A DNA stretch of 11,928 bases from an uncultured Clostridium sp. Lineage in GTDB: Bacteria > Bacillota > Clostridia > TANB77 > CAG-508. This document shows, in pieces, positions 1 to 6,225 of this stretch; position 1 is the stretch's first letter; each line of letters begins with the position of its first letter. Position numbers and translations under genes: made by a program. The stretch spans positions 1-11,928 of the forward strand of contig CAMSEX010000034.1 of the NCBI GenBank assembly GCA_947057875.1, given 5' to 3'. Under the pieces are notes generated by a model. The model had not been told where the DNA came from, did not search any database, and saw nothing but the letters and a program-made list of their open reading frames with translations.

Positions 1-978
1 AAAGAGTATGGTTTATCTCCTAGAATGCTTGCAGAATATAAAAAAAGTGGAAAAATACCAGTAACGATTATTAACAATCCAGGAGTGCTGAAGCATTTGC
101 GAAGTAAATTTGGAAATAGTATGAAATCGTATTTTGTACATAGAAGAAAACCAAGCCGAGGTGAATTTACAGAGATTTATTTAAGAGAGCGAGGAGGTGT
201 TACGGACCCAAGTGTAATTGAAAAAAGGTATCAAACGGCTTTGGAAATTTATAGAATGTATCCCAATGAGATTATGTTATTTGACAATATTATTTTTAAT
301 GTGGGTAATGGTTTTGATGAAGTAAAAGAAATTTTGCATCAAATTTTTGAGCAACCAGTACAACCAAGAAATTTACGAGGTAACAAAATTTATGTTGTGG
401 CAGGAAGTCCTGGTTCTGGAAAGAAAATTTTAATTCAAGGAGCAAATGATGTAGGGTGTTTGCAAGTTTCTAAACACGCAGATAGGCAAAGAAATTCAAA
501 TGATGGTACAGAAATGATTTGCAAAGGAGAAAAAGAATATCACTTAGAAAATTGTAAATTGAGATATAAGCGATTTGAAACTGAATATGGAATTGATACA
601 GATAAAATGTGGGAAAATCTGATTATTGGCGATAAACCACAGTTACTTATTTGTAGTGATATAGACACATTACGAAAATTAAAAGAAGAATTTGGAGAAG
701 CAATTGTTTCGATTTATGTACATTCTGATATGACGCCAGAAGAATGGGCTCAAAGGAATAATCTACAAGGAAATAATTTGGATTATATTGAAAGTAGGAT
801 GTCAGATTATGATTCTGCGTTTGAAAATTATGCAAAATATTTTAGTGAGTATGACAAATCATTTATTTATGCAGGAGATACTAGGGAACTTATGAAACAG
901 TTTGCAGGAGTGCTTGGAATTCCTTGTAAATCAGCAGAAGTAAACAAAGAAAGGTCGATGGATAATGGAGAAGATTGA
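1..978 (+). CDS. Tandem guanylate-kinase-like P-loop protein, 5' partial
   Basis: The frame is open from base 1, so the gene begins before the window; 325 residues are visible and the first visible ATG (25) is not the real start. Two similar units are seen. Unit 1, lacking its beginning, keeps YGLS, a strand ending in FVHRRKPS, an IEKRYQTAL helix and a DNIIFNVGN segment. Unit 2 (from about residue 125) has a P-loop GSPGSGKK, a SKHADRQRNSNDGTE stretch placed like the GMP-binding region of guanylate kinases, YGID, and a matching IYVHSDMTPEEW / IESRMSDYDSAFENYAKYF end. The order resembles guanylate kinase or a ribose-bisphosphokinase-like relative. The Walker A ends in Lys where Ser/Thr is usual, so catalysis by unit 2 is doubtful. 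It ends in TGA, the only natural TGA stop seen here, and overlaps the NUDIX gene by 14 bases, suggesting an operon. The substrate cannot be told. Confidence 0.8.
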   Translation, partial: KEYGLSPRMLAEYKKSGKIPVTIINNPGVLKHLRSKFGNSMKSYFVHRRKPSRGEFTEIYLRERGGVTDPSVIEKRYQTALEIYRMYPNEIMLFDNIIFNVGNGFDEVKEILHQIFEQPVQPRNLRGNKIYVVAGSPGSGKKILIQGANDVGCLQVSKHADRQRNSNDGTEMICKGEKEYHLENCKLRYKRFETEYGIDTDKMWENLIIGDKPQLLICSDIDTLRKLKEEFGEAIVSIYVHSDMTPEEWAQRNNLQGNNLDYIESRMSDYDSAFENYAKYFSEYDKSFIYAGDTRELMKQFAGVLGIPCKSAEVNKERSMDNGED

Positions 979-1510
979 AGTTTTAAATGAAAAGGGAGAA
1001 AAAACAGGAGAAGTTGTATCCAGAGAGGAAGTACATCGCCTAGGATTATGGCATAAAACAGTACATATCTGGATTGTGAACGGAAAAAATGAGGTTTTAT
1101 TGCAAAAAAGATGTGCCCAAAAAGAAACAAATCCGAATAAATGGACAACAGCTACCTCTGGTCATTTATCAGCAGGAGATTCAAGCATGGAAGGCGCCAT
1201 ACGCGAATTGGGTGAAGAAATTGGTTTGCAGGCAGAAGAAAATGAATTGCAATATTTGTTTACAGTAAAGGATTGTGCGGTTGTGGAGAATTCTGAAAAA
1301 CGTATCATAGAAAACGAATTAGTAGATGTTTATTTGATAAAAAAAGATATGGATATAACCAAATTAAAATTACAAGAGGAAGAAGTAGCAAGTGTAAAAT
1401 GGTTTTCCTATGAAGAATTTAAAAAAATGGTTTTAGAAAATGACGAAAATTTAGTGCAGCATAAAGAAATGCAAATGAAAATTTTAGAGATTTTGGGAAA
1501 TCCGATTTAA
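965..1510 (+). CDS. NUDIX hydrolase
   Basis: A 181-residue protein hydrolysing an unknown nucleoside- or isoprenoid-diphosphate-like substrate. The NUDIX box spans residues 66-88: Gly66, Asp72 in place of the first Glu, Arg80-Glu81, Glu84-Glu85 and Gly87. The form GHLSAGDSS...REL.EEIGL, with an N-terminal part reading EVVSREEVHRLGLWHKTVHIWIVN, is typical of the branch often annotated as YfcD or isopentenyl-diphosphate-isomerase-like NUDIX proteins. Metal-binding glutamates of the REUXEE core are intact, so an active enzyme is likely. The ATG at 965 lies inside the end of the preceding gene, with AAAGG at 950-954 upstream, so translation is probably coupled. A strong terminator starts inside the last codons. 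The family assignment is firm; the substrate is unknown. Confidence 0.9.
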   Translation: MEKIEVLNEKGEKTGEVVSREEVHRLGLWHKTVHIWIVNGKNEVLLQKRCAQKETNPNKWTTATSGHLSAGDSSMEGAIRELGEEIGLQAEENELQYLFTVKDCAVVENSEKRIIENELVDVYLIKKDMDITKLKLQEEEVASVKWFSYEEFKKMVLENDENLVQHKEMQMKILEILGNPI

Positions 1511-1528
1511 AATCAATCGGATTTTTTT
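1498..1528 (+). terminator. Rho-independent terminator of the NUDIX operon
   Basis: A perfect 9-bp stem, AAATCCGAT (1498-1506) with ATCGGATTT (1516-1524), has a 9-base loop and runs into a T-tract to 1528. The left arm overlaps the last codons of the NUDIX gene, and its stop codon lies in the loop. Confidence 0.85.
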
Positions 1529-1547
1529 GTATCATTTTTTAAATTTG

Positions 1548-1576
1548 TTGAAAAAAAATCCCAATCATGATACAAT
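1548..1576 (+). promoter_or_regulatory. Sigma-A promoter of dapL
   Basis: TTGAAA (1548-1553) and TACAAT (1571-1576) are separated by 17 bases, about 65 bases before the dapL start. The preceding terminator makes an independent promoter necessary. Confidence 0.75.
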
Positions 1577-1640
1577 AAGCAAAACAAAAATAATAATTTA
1601 TTTTTGCTGAAATAGAATAATCATAGAAGGAAGGTAAAAT

Positions 1641-2900
1641 ATGATTAAAATAAATGAGAATTTTTTAGAATTGCAAGATAGTTATTTATTTTCTACGATT
1701 GCCAAAAAAGTGGCAGATTTTCAAAGCAAAAATCCAGACAAAAAAATCATAAAATTAGGGATTGGAGATGTCACAAGACCGATTGTACCAGCAGTAGCTA
1801 ATGCAATGAAAAACGCGGTAGATGAAGAAGCCAAGCAAGAAACTTTTCGTGGCTATGGACCAGAACAAGGATATGAATTTTTGCGAGAGAAAATCGTTCA
1901 ATTTGATTATCAAAAACGTGGTGTGGAAATTGCGCCAGACGAGATTTTTGTATCAGATGGCGCCAAATGTGATTGTGGCAATATTGGAGACATTTTGGGA
2001 GTGGATAATATGGTTGCCATTACTGATCCAGTGTATCCTGTTTATTTAGATACCAATGTCATGGCAGGAAGAGCTGGAAAATACAATCCAGAAAAAGGCG
2101 CTTATGAAAACATGATTTATATGCCAGCAACTGCTGAAAATGGATTTGTGCCAAATTTTCCAGAAAAAGTACCAGACATGATTTATTTATGTTTGCCAAA
2201 TAACCCAACAGGTACGACATTGACGAAATCACAGCTAAAGAAATGGGTAGAATATGCGAAGCAAAATAAAGCAATTATTTTGTTCGATAGTGCTTATGAA
2301 GCCTTTATTAGTGAGCCAGAAGTACCACACACGATTTATGAAATTGATGGGGCAAAAGATGTTGCAATTGAATTTAGAAGTTTCTCAAAAACAGCAGGCT
2401 TTACGGGAATTCGTTGTGCTTATACAGTGGTTCCTAAAGAGTTAAAGGGTTATACAAAAGCAGGCGAAGAAGTTTCGTTAAACCAATTGTGGAATAGACG
2501 TCATGGAACGAAGTTTAATGGTGTGTCTTATCCTGTACAACGTGCAGCAGAGGCAGTTTATTCAGAGGAAGGGCAAAAACAAATTAAGGAAAATATTGCG
2601 TATTATATGGAAAATGCAAAAATTATTAAAGAAGGATTGCAAGAGGCAGGATATACGGTGTTTGGTGGCGTAAATGCACCTTATATTTGGCTAAAAGTGC
2701 CAGATAAAATGACTTCTTGGGAATTTTTTGATGTTTTGCTAAACAAAGCAAATGTTGTAGGAACGCCAGGTGTAGGTTTTGGACCAAGTGGCGAAGGATA
2801 TTTTCGTTTAACTGCTTTTGGAACCAGAGAAAATACGCTTGAAGCAATTGAAAGGATTAAGTTAGCTGTTAGCGACGAAGGAGCTTTACAGACAACTTAG
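1641..2900 (+). CDS. dapL: LL-diaminopimelate aminotransferase
   Basis: A 419-residue fold-type I PLP aminotransferase that converts tetrahydrodipicolinate plus glutamate directly to LL-diaminopimelate, the one-step aminotransferase branch of lysine and peptidoglycan synthesis; cytosolic. Family marks: GIGDVTRP (40-47), FRGYGPEQGYEFLRE (69-83), the DapL-typical SDGAKCDCGNIGD (105-117), LPNNPTGT, and the PLP lysine K250 in SFSKTAGFTG. The C-terminal part reads GVNAPYIWLKVP and GEGYFRLTAFGTREN, with the substrate-binding arginine region. Length fits the family, near 400-410. ATG follows AAGGAAGG (1627-1634). It stands alone between its own promoter and a palindrome, with no other lysine gene beside it. 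The name is confident because the cysteine-bearing motif is specific to DapL among aminotransferases. Confidence 0.95.
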   Translation: MIKINENFLELQDSYLFSTIAKKVADFQSKNPDKKIIKLGIGDVTRPIVPAVANAMKNAVDEEAKQETFRGYGPEQGYEFLREKIVQFDYQKRGVEIAPDEIFVSDGAKCDCGNIGDILGVDNMVAITDPVYPVYLDTNVMAGRAGKYNPEKGAYENMIYMPATAENGFVPNFPEKVPDMIYLCLPNNPTGTTLTKSQLKKWVEYAKQNKAIILFDSAYEAFISEPEVPHTIYEIDGAKDVAIEFRSFSKTAGFTGIRCAYTVVPKELKGYTKAGEEVSLNQLWNRRHGTKFNGVSYPVQRAAEAVYSEEGQKQIKENIAYYMENAKIIKEGLQEAGYTVFGGVNAPYIWLKVPDKMTSWEFFDVLLNKANVVGTPGVGFGPSGEGYFRLTAFGTRENTLEAIERIKLAVSDEGALQTT

Positions 2901-2928
2901 TTAATATTTTTTGTAAAAAATATTAACT
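2899..2928 (+). terminator. Long AT palindrome over the dapL stop codon, possible terminator
   Basis: AGTTAATATTTTTT (2899-2912) and AAAAAATATTAACT (2915-2928) are perfect 14-bp complements with 2 bases between. It begins in the dapL stop codon. There is no separate T-run after it, so it may act weakly, in both directions, or as an mRNA 3' end stabiliser. Confidence 0.5.
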
Positions 2929-2984
2929 ACTTATGAAAAATAAAGAAGTTTTAGCATTTAGAAAAAGGTAATAAAATTTAGTAT

Positions 2985-3070
2985 AAAACCCCCTAAATTT
3001 GGAAATAATTAAGTTATCTTAAAAATTAAATGTTTAGTTTAATTTTTACTTATTTTCAAAAGGGGGTTTT
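2985..3070 (+). promoter_or_regulatory. sigG leader structure that can hide the ribosome site
   Basis: AAAACCCCCT (2985-2994) is an exact complement of AGGGGGTTTT (3061-3070), and the second arm contains the whole Shine-Dalgarno sequence AGGGGG (3061-3066), 8 bases before the TTG start. Between them a second perfect 10-bp hairpin, AAAAATTAAA (3021-3030) with TTTAATTTTT (3038-3047), would bring the outer arms closer. The nested pair would limit initiation on sigG mRNA. No clear sigma-F or sigma-G promoter was identified here. Confidence 0.6.
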
Positions 3071-3074
3071 CAGT

Positions 3075-3849
3075 TTGATTAACAAAGTTGAAATCAGTAA
3101 CGTAAACACCTCTAAATTAAAAGTATTAACAAATGCAGAAAATAAAGAATTATTCAAACAAATGAAAGAAGGAGATGAAACGGCAAGAGAGAAAATAATT
3201 TCTGGAAATTTAAGATTAGTATTAAGTGTAATTCAAAGATTTGGAGGACGTCGGAGAAAATGCTGACGATTTATTTCAGGTAGGTTGTGTAGGTTTGATT
3301 AAAGCAATTGATAATTTTGATATAACATTGGATATTCAGCTTAGCACTTATGCAGTTCCTATGATTATTGGAGAAATTCGTAGATATTTGAGAGATAATA
3401 ATATGGTGCGTGTGAGCCGTTCTGTGAGAGATTTGGCGTATAAGGTATTGCAAGTCAAAGAAAAAATCACAAAAGAAACTGGCAAAGAGCCAAATGTTGA
3501 TGAAATTGCGAAAGCGTTGGAAGTGGAAAGAGAAGAAGTTGTTATGAGTTTGGATGCCATTCAGGATCCGCTTTCGCTTCAAGAACCAGTTTACAATGAC
3601 GGAAGTGATAGTATTTATTTGATGGACCAAGTTAAAGACAAGAAAAACACAGATGAAATGTGGGCTGAAAATATTACGATTGTGGAAGCGTTGAAGAAGT
3701 TAAATGAAAAAGAACAAATGATTATTAATAAACGTTTTTTTGCAGGAAGAACGCAAATGGAAGTGGCAGAGGAAATTGGAATTTCGCAAGCACAAGTATC
3801 TCGTCTAGAGAAAACAGCAATTGACCATATGCGAAGGTTGTATAAATAA
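3075..3849 (+). CDS. sigG: RNA polymerase sporulation sigma factor sigma-G, read through a +1 frame change
   Basis: This is the late forespore sigma factor. Restored length is 257 residues, against about 260 in Bacillus. The opening NKVEISNVNTSKLKVLT matches the SigG N-terminus; region 2 holds NLRLVLSVIQRF, DDLFQVGC and STYAVPMIIGEIRRYLRDNN; region 3 holds AIQDPLSLQEPVYNDG; region 4.2 has a helix-turn-helix at 226-246 (TQMEVAEEIGISQAQVSRLEK). The start is TTG 3075, fixed by AGGGGG at 3061-3066 and by homology; an ATG at 3030 lies in a hairpin and has no such support. The frame changes at 3252: after R59 (CGT) one C is surplus, and dropping it gives RFGGRGENADDLFQVGC. Without the shift, translation stops at TGA 3264. 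The 3' end is one base from convergent ylmC. Read as one gene; recoding versus sequence error is treated in the findings. Confidence 0.9.
3249..3255 (+). other. Candidate +1 recoding site CGT-C-GGA in sigG
   Basis: In-frame CGG lies at 3252-3254. Skipping C3252 and reading GGA (3253-3255) keeps the conserved region 2 of sigma-G. It is the only in-frame CGG in this gene. Confidence 0.65.
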
Positions 3850-3850
3850 G

Positions 3851-4087
3851 CTAAAAATCCACTAAAATAATGTCATCGCCAATACAAGTGATGTTTTCCC
3901 AAGGAATTAAGATTTCTGAATCAGAGGCAAAAATATTGAACATTTTGGAAGTACCGGGCACGATGATGGCTGTAATGGTACCTGTTTTTAAATCAGCGGT
4001 AACGTCTTGGACATGACCAAGACGTTTGCCGTTTTTTATATTAATCACTTCTTTGTGTTTAAAATCCATACTTTTTTCGTTTCCCAT
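3851..4087 (-). CDS. ylmC: YlmC/YmxH family sporulation protein (PRC-barrel)
   Basis: A 78-residue protein on the minus strand with the single small beta-barrel domain of the YlmC/YmxH family: KEVINIKNGKRLGHVQDV, a DLKTGTITAIIVPG strand, and SEILIPWENITCIGDDIILVDF. Members are found in spore formers, often beside sigG or sigE; the biochemical role is not known to me. The ATG at 4087 follows GGAGG (4094-4098) with 6 bases between; an alternative Met six codons later (MDFKHKEV) would also leave the barrel whole but has no ribosome site. The stop is TAG, one base from the sigG stop, and there is no terminator between the two. Transcripts of sigG may therefore run antisense through this gene to the terminator at 4167-4197. 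Confidence 0.85.
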   Translation of the reverse strand: MGNEKSMDFKHKEVINIKNGKRLGHVQDVTADLKTGTITAIIVPGTSKMFNIFASDSEILIPWENITCIGDDIILVDF

Positions 4088-4166
4088 AAGAATCCTCCAA
4101 TTATTAAAATATATGAAAGATTTGACTTTTTATGATTAAGTAAGTTCGTTACATAATAGTTGTTTT

Positions 4167-4197
4167 GAACTATCAAGGATTTTTGGTAGTTCTTTTT
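4167..4197 (+). terminator. Rho-independent terminator, perhaps of the sigG transcript
   Basis: A 10-bp stem with one G-T pair joins GAACTATCAA (4167-4176) and TTGGTAGTTC (4183-4192), followed by five T. The first sense gene upstream is sigG, so the stem probably ends sigG mRNA after it crosses ylmC in antisense. A competing 6-bp stem (ATAGTT 4156-4161 with AACTAT 4168-4173) could disrupt it, which would allow an attenuator reading for the next gene. The rest of 4088-4266 holds only the two flanking ribosome sites. Confidence 0.75.
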
Positions 4198-4266
4198 GCA
4201 TGGAAATAAGTATAAATTTCTAAATTTTGGAAAAACTAAGGAAAATTTATTTTAGGAGGAGCAAGT

Positions 4267-4593
4267 ATGCAACTGAGTAAAATGAAAAATATTATTGTTT
4301 TGAAAGGAATGGCTTCAAATGTTGTAGATGAGGCAATTGTCGTTTTGAAGCCTAATGTCAAATTAAAGCAAAGTGAGTATAATACAAAAGGAAAAGTTCA
4401 GGGGGAAGACAAAAATAAAAAAATGATTGTGATGAAAGAGGCAGAAAACACAATTAATAATTATGTGAAAAAATTGCAAAAGGAAGCCAATAACAAGGAG
4501 GAAATTTCTTTACGAAAAAAATATAAATTTTTGCAAGTATGTAATGCTTTGCTAATTTCGAGCATAGTGATTGCTACATTGCTTTTGATATAA
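4267..4593 (+). CDS. Small tail-anchored membrane protein, function unknown
   Basis: A 108-residue protein that I do not recognise. The N-terminal part KNIIVLKGMASNVVDEAIVVLKPNVKLK looks like a short folded alpha/beta unit. The middle (about 30-80) is Lys/Glu/Asn-rich and helical, with a KKLQKEANNKEEISLRKKYKFLQ stretch that may be amphipathic or coiled. The last 20 residues (ALLISSIVIATLLLI) form one hydrophobic segment, so the protein is probably anchored by its tail with its bulk in the cytoplasm. The ATG is well supported by AGGAGG (4254-4259). It lies 62 bases before the SpoIVFA-like gene in the same direction, with no terminator seen between them, so a role in sporulation is possible but rests only on position. 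Confidence 0.8.
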   Translation: MQLSKMKNIIVLKGMASNVVDEAIVVLKPNVKLKQSEYNTKGKVQGEDKNKKMIVMKEAENTINNYVKKLQKEANNKEEISLRKKYKFLQVCNALLISSIVIATLLLI

Positions 4594-4655
4594 AATTTGG
4601 GACATAATTTTTCTTTTCAAGAATATATTAAACTATACAAAAGGGGTGAATATTT

Positions 4656-5471
4656 TTGGAAAGAATTTTAAATGACCATGAAAAAATAAAAAGAGCCGAA
4701 GAAATCTATTATCGCAGAAATCAAAGAAATGTTGCAATGGGAAATCGAGTGCTTGAACCAAGACGTCAGAAAACGTATTTAGGTAGCAAAATTTTGTTGG
4801 AAATGTTGATTTTGTTGATTTTGGCAGTGACAGTTTTTGCTGTGAAAAATAAAGACTATATTTTTACACAAAATTTTTTGGAAAGTGTTTCTAAATATAA
4901 TTTTAATTTGAGCGAAAAATTCAATTTTATTATGGCTTATTTAAAAGAAGATGATGAAAACGAAGAAGAAGGAATTTTTGTCAATAATCAGCCAGCACAA
5001 GAAAATCAGTCTATTGTTGAAAATATAGCAGAACCACAAAGTTTAGTGCCCCCCGAGACAAATCCGACTCCTGTGCAGGCAAATCCAAGTCCTTTTGTAA
5101 AACCCATTGAAGGAGTAGTTACATCTGGTTTTGGGGCAAGAGAATCTGCTTATCAAAATGTAACTGGGAATCATACGGGAGTAGATATTGGAGCAAATAG
5201 TGGAACACAAATTATTGCTTCGATGAGCGGTGTGGTAACACAAGTGTCAAGCGAAGGAGATTATGGAAATCATATTCGTATTACAAAAGATAATGTGACA
5301 ACGTTATATGCTCATTGCCAAGATATGTTGGTATCAGAAGGACAAGAAATTACGCAAGGACAAGTGATTGCAACAGTTGGAAGCACGGGAAATAGCACAG
5401 GCCCGCACTTGCATTTTGAAATTAGAATAGATGATACGCCAATTAATCCAGCAGAGAAAATAGAGTTTTAG
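4656..5471 (+). CDS. spoIVFA: SpoIVFA-like membrane-anchored M23 (LytM) peptidase-domain protein
   Basis: A 271-residue protein: a charged cytoplasmic N-terminus (1-44), one membrane segment (about 46-63), an acidic then Pro/Gln/Asn-rich linker (97-148), and a C-terminal M23 domain (about 151-271). In Bacillus, SpoIVFA holds the SpoIVFB protease in the outer forespore membrane and inhibits it; position directly before spoIVFB supports that name. Unlike Bacillus SpoIVFA, whose LytM domain is degenerate, all zinc/catalytic residues appear here: H173xxxD177 (NHTGVDIG), H220 (LYAHC) and H251-x-H253 (PHLHFE). It may therefore cut peptidoglycan, or be closer to SpoIIQ. Start TTG 4656 is chosen from GGGGTGA (4643-4649); no in-frame ATG fits. 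The stop codon lies in the ribosome site of the next gene, so the pair is coupled. Confidence 0.8.
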   Translation: MERILNDHEKIKRAEEIYYRRNQRNVAMGNRVLEPRRQKTYLGSKILLEMLILLILAVTVFAVKNKDYIFTQNFLESVSKYNFNLSEKFNFIMAYLKEDDENEEEGIFVNNQPAQENQSIVENIAEPQSLVPPETNPTPVQANPSPFVKPIEGVVTSGFGARESAYQNVTGNHTGVDIGANSGTQIIASMSGVVTQVSSEGDYGNHIRITKDNVTTLYAHCQDMLVSEGQEITQGQVIATVGSTGNSTGPHLHFEIRIDDTPINPAEKIEF

Positions 5472-5483
5472 GAGGTCATTTTG
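5469..5483 (+). promoter_or_regulatory. Ribosome site overlapping the upstream stop, with TTG start of spoIVFB
   Basis: AGGAGG (5470-5475) shares bases with the TAG stop (5469-5471) of the SpoIVFA-like gene and sits 5 bases before TTG 5481. This fixes the start and points to translational coupling. Confidence 0.8.
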
Positions 5484-6131
5484 AAAGTCGAAATTAATTT
5501 GAAAATCATTTTATTTGGAATTTTATTTTTTATTTTGGAGCAAATGGATGTATATTTGATTTTTATTATTTCCATTATTTTGCATGAAATGGCACATTTA
5601 GCAGTTGGAATGGCAATTGGATTAAAGCCAAAAGTGTTTACGATTAATCCGTTGGGAGTTTCAGTACAATTTTATTTGTATAGCCAAAGAAAATCAATCA
5701 AAAAAGTGATAACTTATTTAGCTGGACCGCTGATGAATATTTGGCTTGCGGTAATGGTGGCGTGGTTGCCAATAAATGAAATTTTGGCAGAAAAGATTGT
5801 GTACACTAATATTATTTTGGCGATTTTTAATTTGGTGCCAATGCTTCCTTTAGATGGTGGCAGAATTTTAAAAGAAATGTTAATCCAGAAAATAGGAAAC
5901 AAAAATGCCACAATTTTTATGAATTATTTGACACAAGTTATTTTAATTAGTATTACCTTGTTGTATAGTATTATGATTTTAAAATTAAAAAATATTGCAA
6001 TTTTTTTGCTAGTTTTGTATTTGTGGTATTTAAAATATATCGAAGACAAGAAAGTAAAGACGATGCTGAGGGCATATGAAGTTATGGAAGACACTGAGAG
6101 AATAAAAAAAGTTACAACTAAAATTATGTAA
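5481..6131 (+). CDS. spoIVFB: SpoIVFB, intramembrane M50 metalloprotease
   Basis: A 216-residue polytopic membrane protein of the site-2-protease family. SpoIVFB cleaves pro-sigma-K in the mother cell during sporulation. The zinc site is clear: H35-E36-M-A-H39 in the second membrane segment and N117-LVPMLPL-D125-GG, with the conserved LAGPLMN (80-86) between them. About six hydrophobic segments are visible. It ends at about 216 residues with a short basic tail, so it lacks the C-terminal CBS domain of Bacillus SpoIVFB (288 residues). If the function is conserved, control by ATP or other signals through CBS would be missing. The start TTG is set by the overlapping AGGAGG. It follows its likely regulator directly and is closed by a hairpin just after the stop. 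Confidence 0.9.
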   Translation: MKVEINLKIILFGILFFILEQMDVYLIFIISIILHEMAHLAVGMAIGLKPKVFTINPLGVSVQFYLYSQRKSIKKVITYLAGPLMNIWLAVMVAWLPINEILAEKIVYTNIILAIFNLVPMLPLDGGRILKEMLIQKIGNKNATIFMNYLTQVILISITLLYSIMILKLKNIAIFLLVLYLWYLKYIEDKKVKTMLRAYEVMEDTERIKKVTTKIM

Positions 6132-6171
6132 AATATAGTAACGTCATTTTATTTGACACCTTATATTTTTT
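6130..6171 (+). terminator. Probable terminator after spoIVFB
   Basis: AAAATATA (6130-6137) pairs with TATATTTT (6162-6169), with an inner GT/AC and GTCA/TGAC continuation and a small internal bulge, then a T-rich run. It begins in the spoIVFB stop codon. A TTGACA at 6153 lies inside it. Confidence 0.55.
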
Positions 6172-6194
6172 TCTTTTTTGATGTAAACTAGCTT

Positions 6195-6200
6195 TATAAT
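6195..6200 (+). promoter_or_regulatory. Probable -10 box of the prepilin-like gene
   Basis: A perfect TATAAT, 25 bases before the ATG. No matching -35 stands 16-18 bases upstream (only a T-run); the TTGACA at 6153 is 36 bases away, too far. The ribosome site GAGGGG is at 6211-6216. Confidence 0.5.
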
Positions 6201-6225
6201 AAAAAAGAAAGAGGGGAAACAAAAG

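Noticed and set aside
2899..2928. Insertion-sequence terminal repeat after dapL
   Set aside because: The arms are only 2 bases apart and no transposase is present; a hairpin at the transcript end is simpler.
3030..3074. ATG at 3030 as the sigG start, adding 15 residues
   Set aside because: It lies in the arm of a hairpin, has no ribosome site, and the extra residues do not match sigma-G. TTG 3075 has AGGGGG at the right distance.
6153..6200. TTGACA (6153) and TATAAT (6195) as one promoter
   Set aside because: The spacer would be 36 bases, about twice what sigma-A accepts, and TTGACA sits inside the likely terminator stem.
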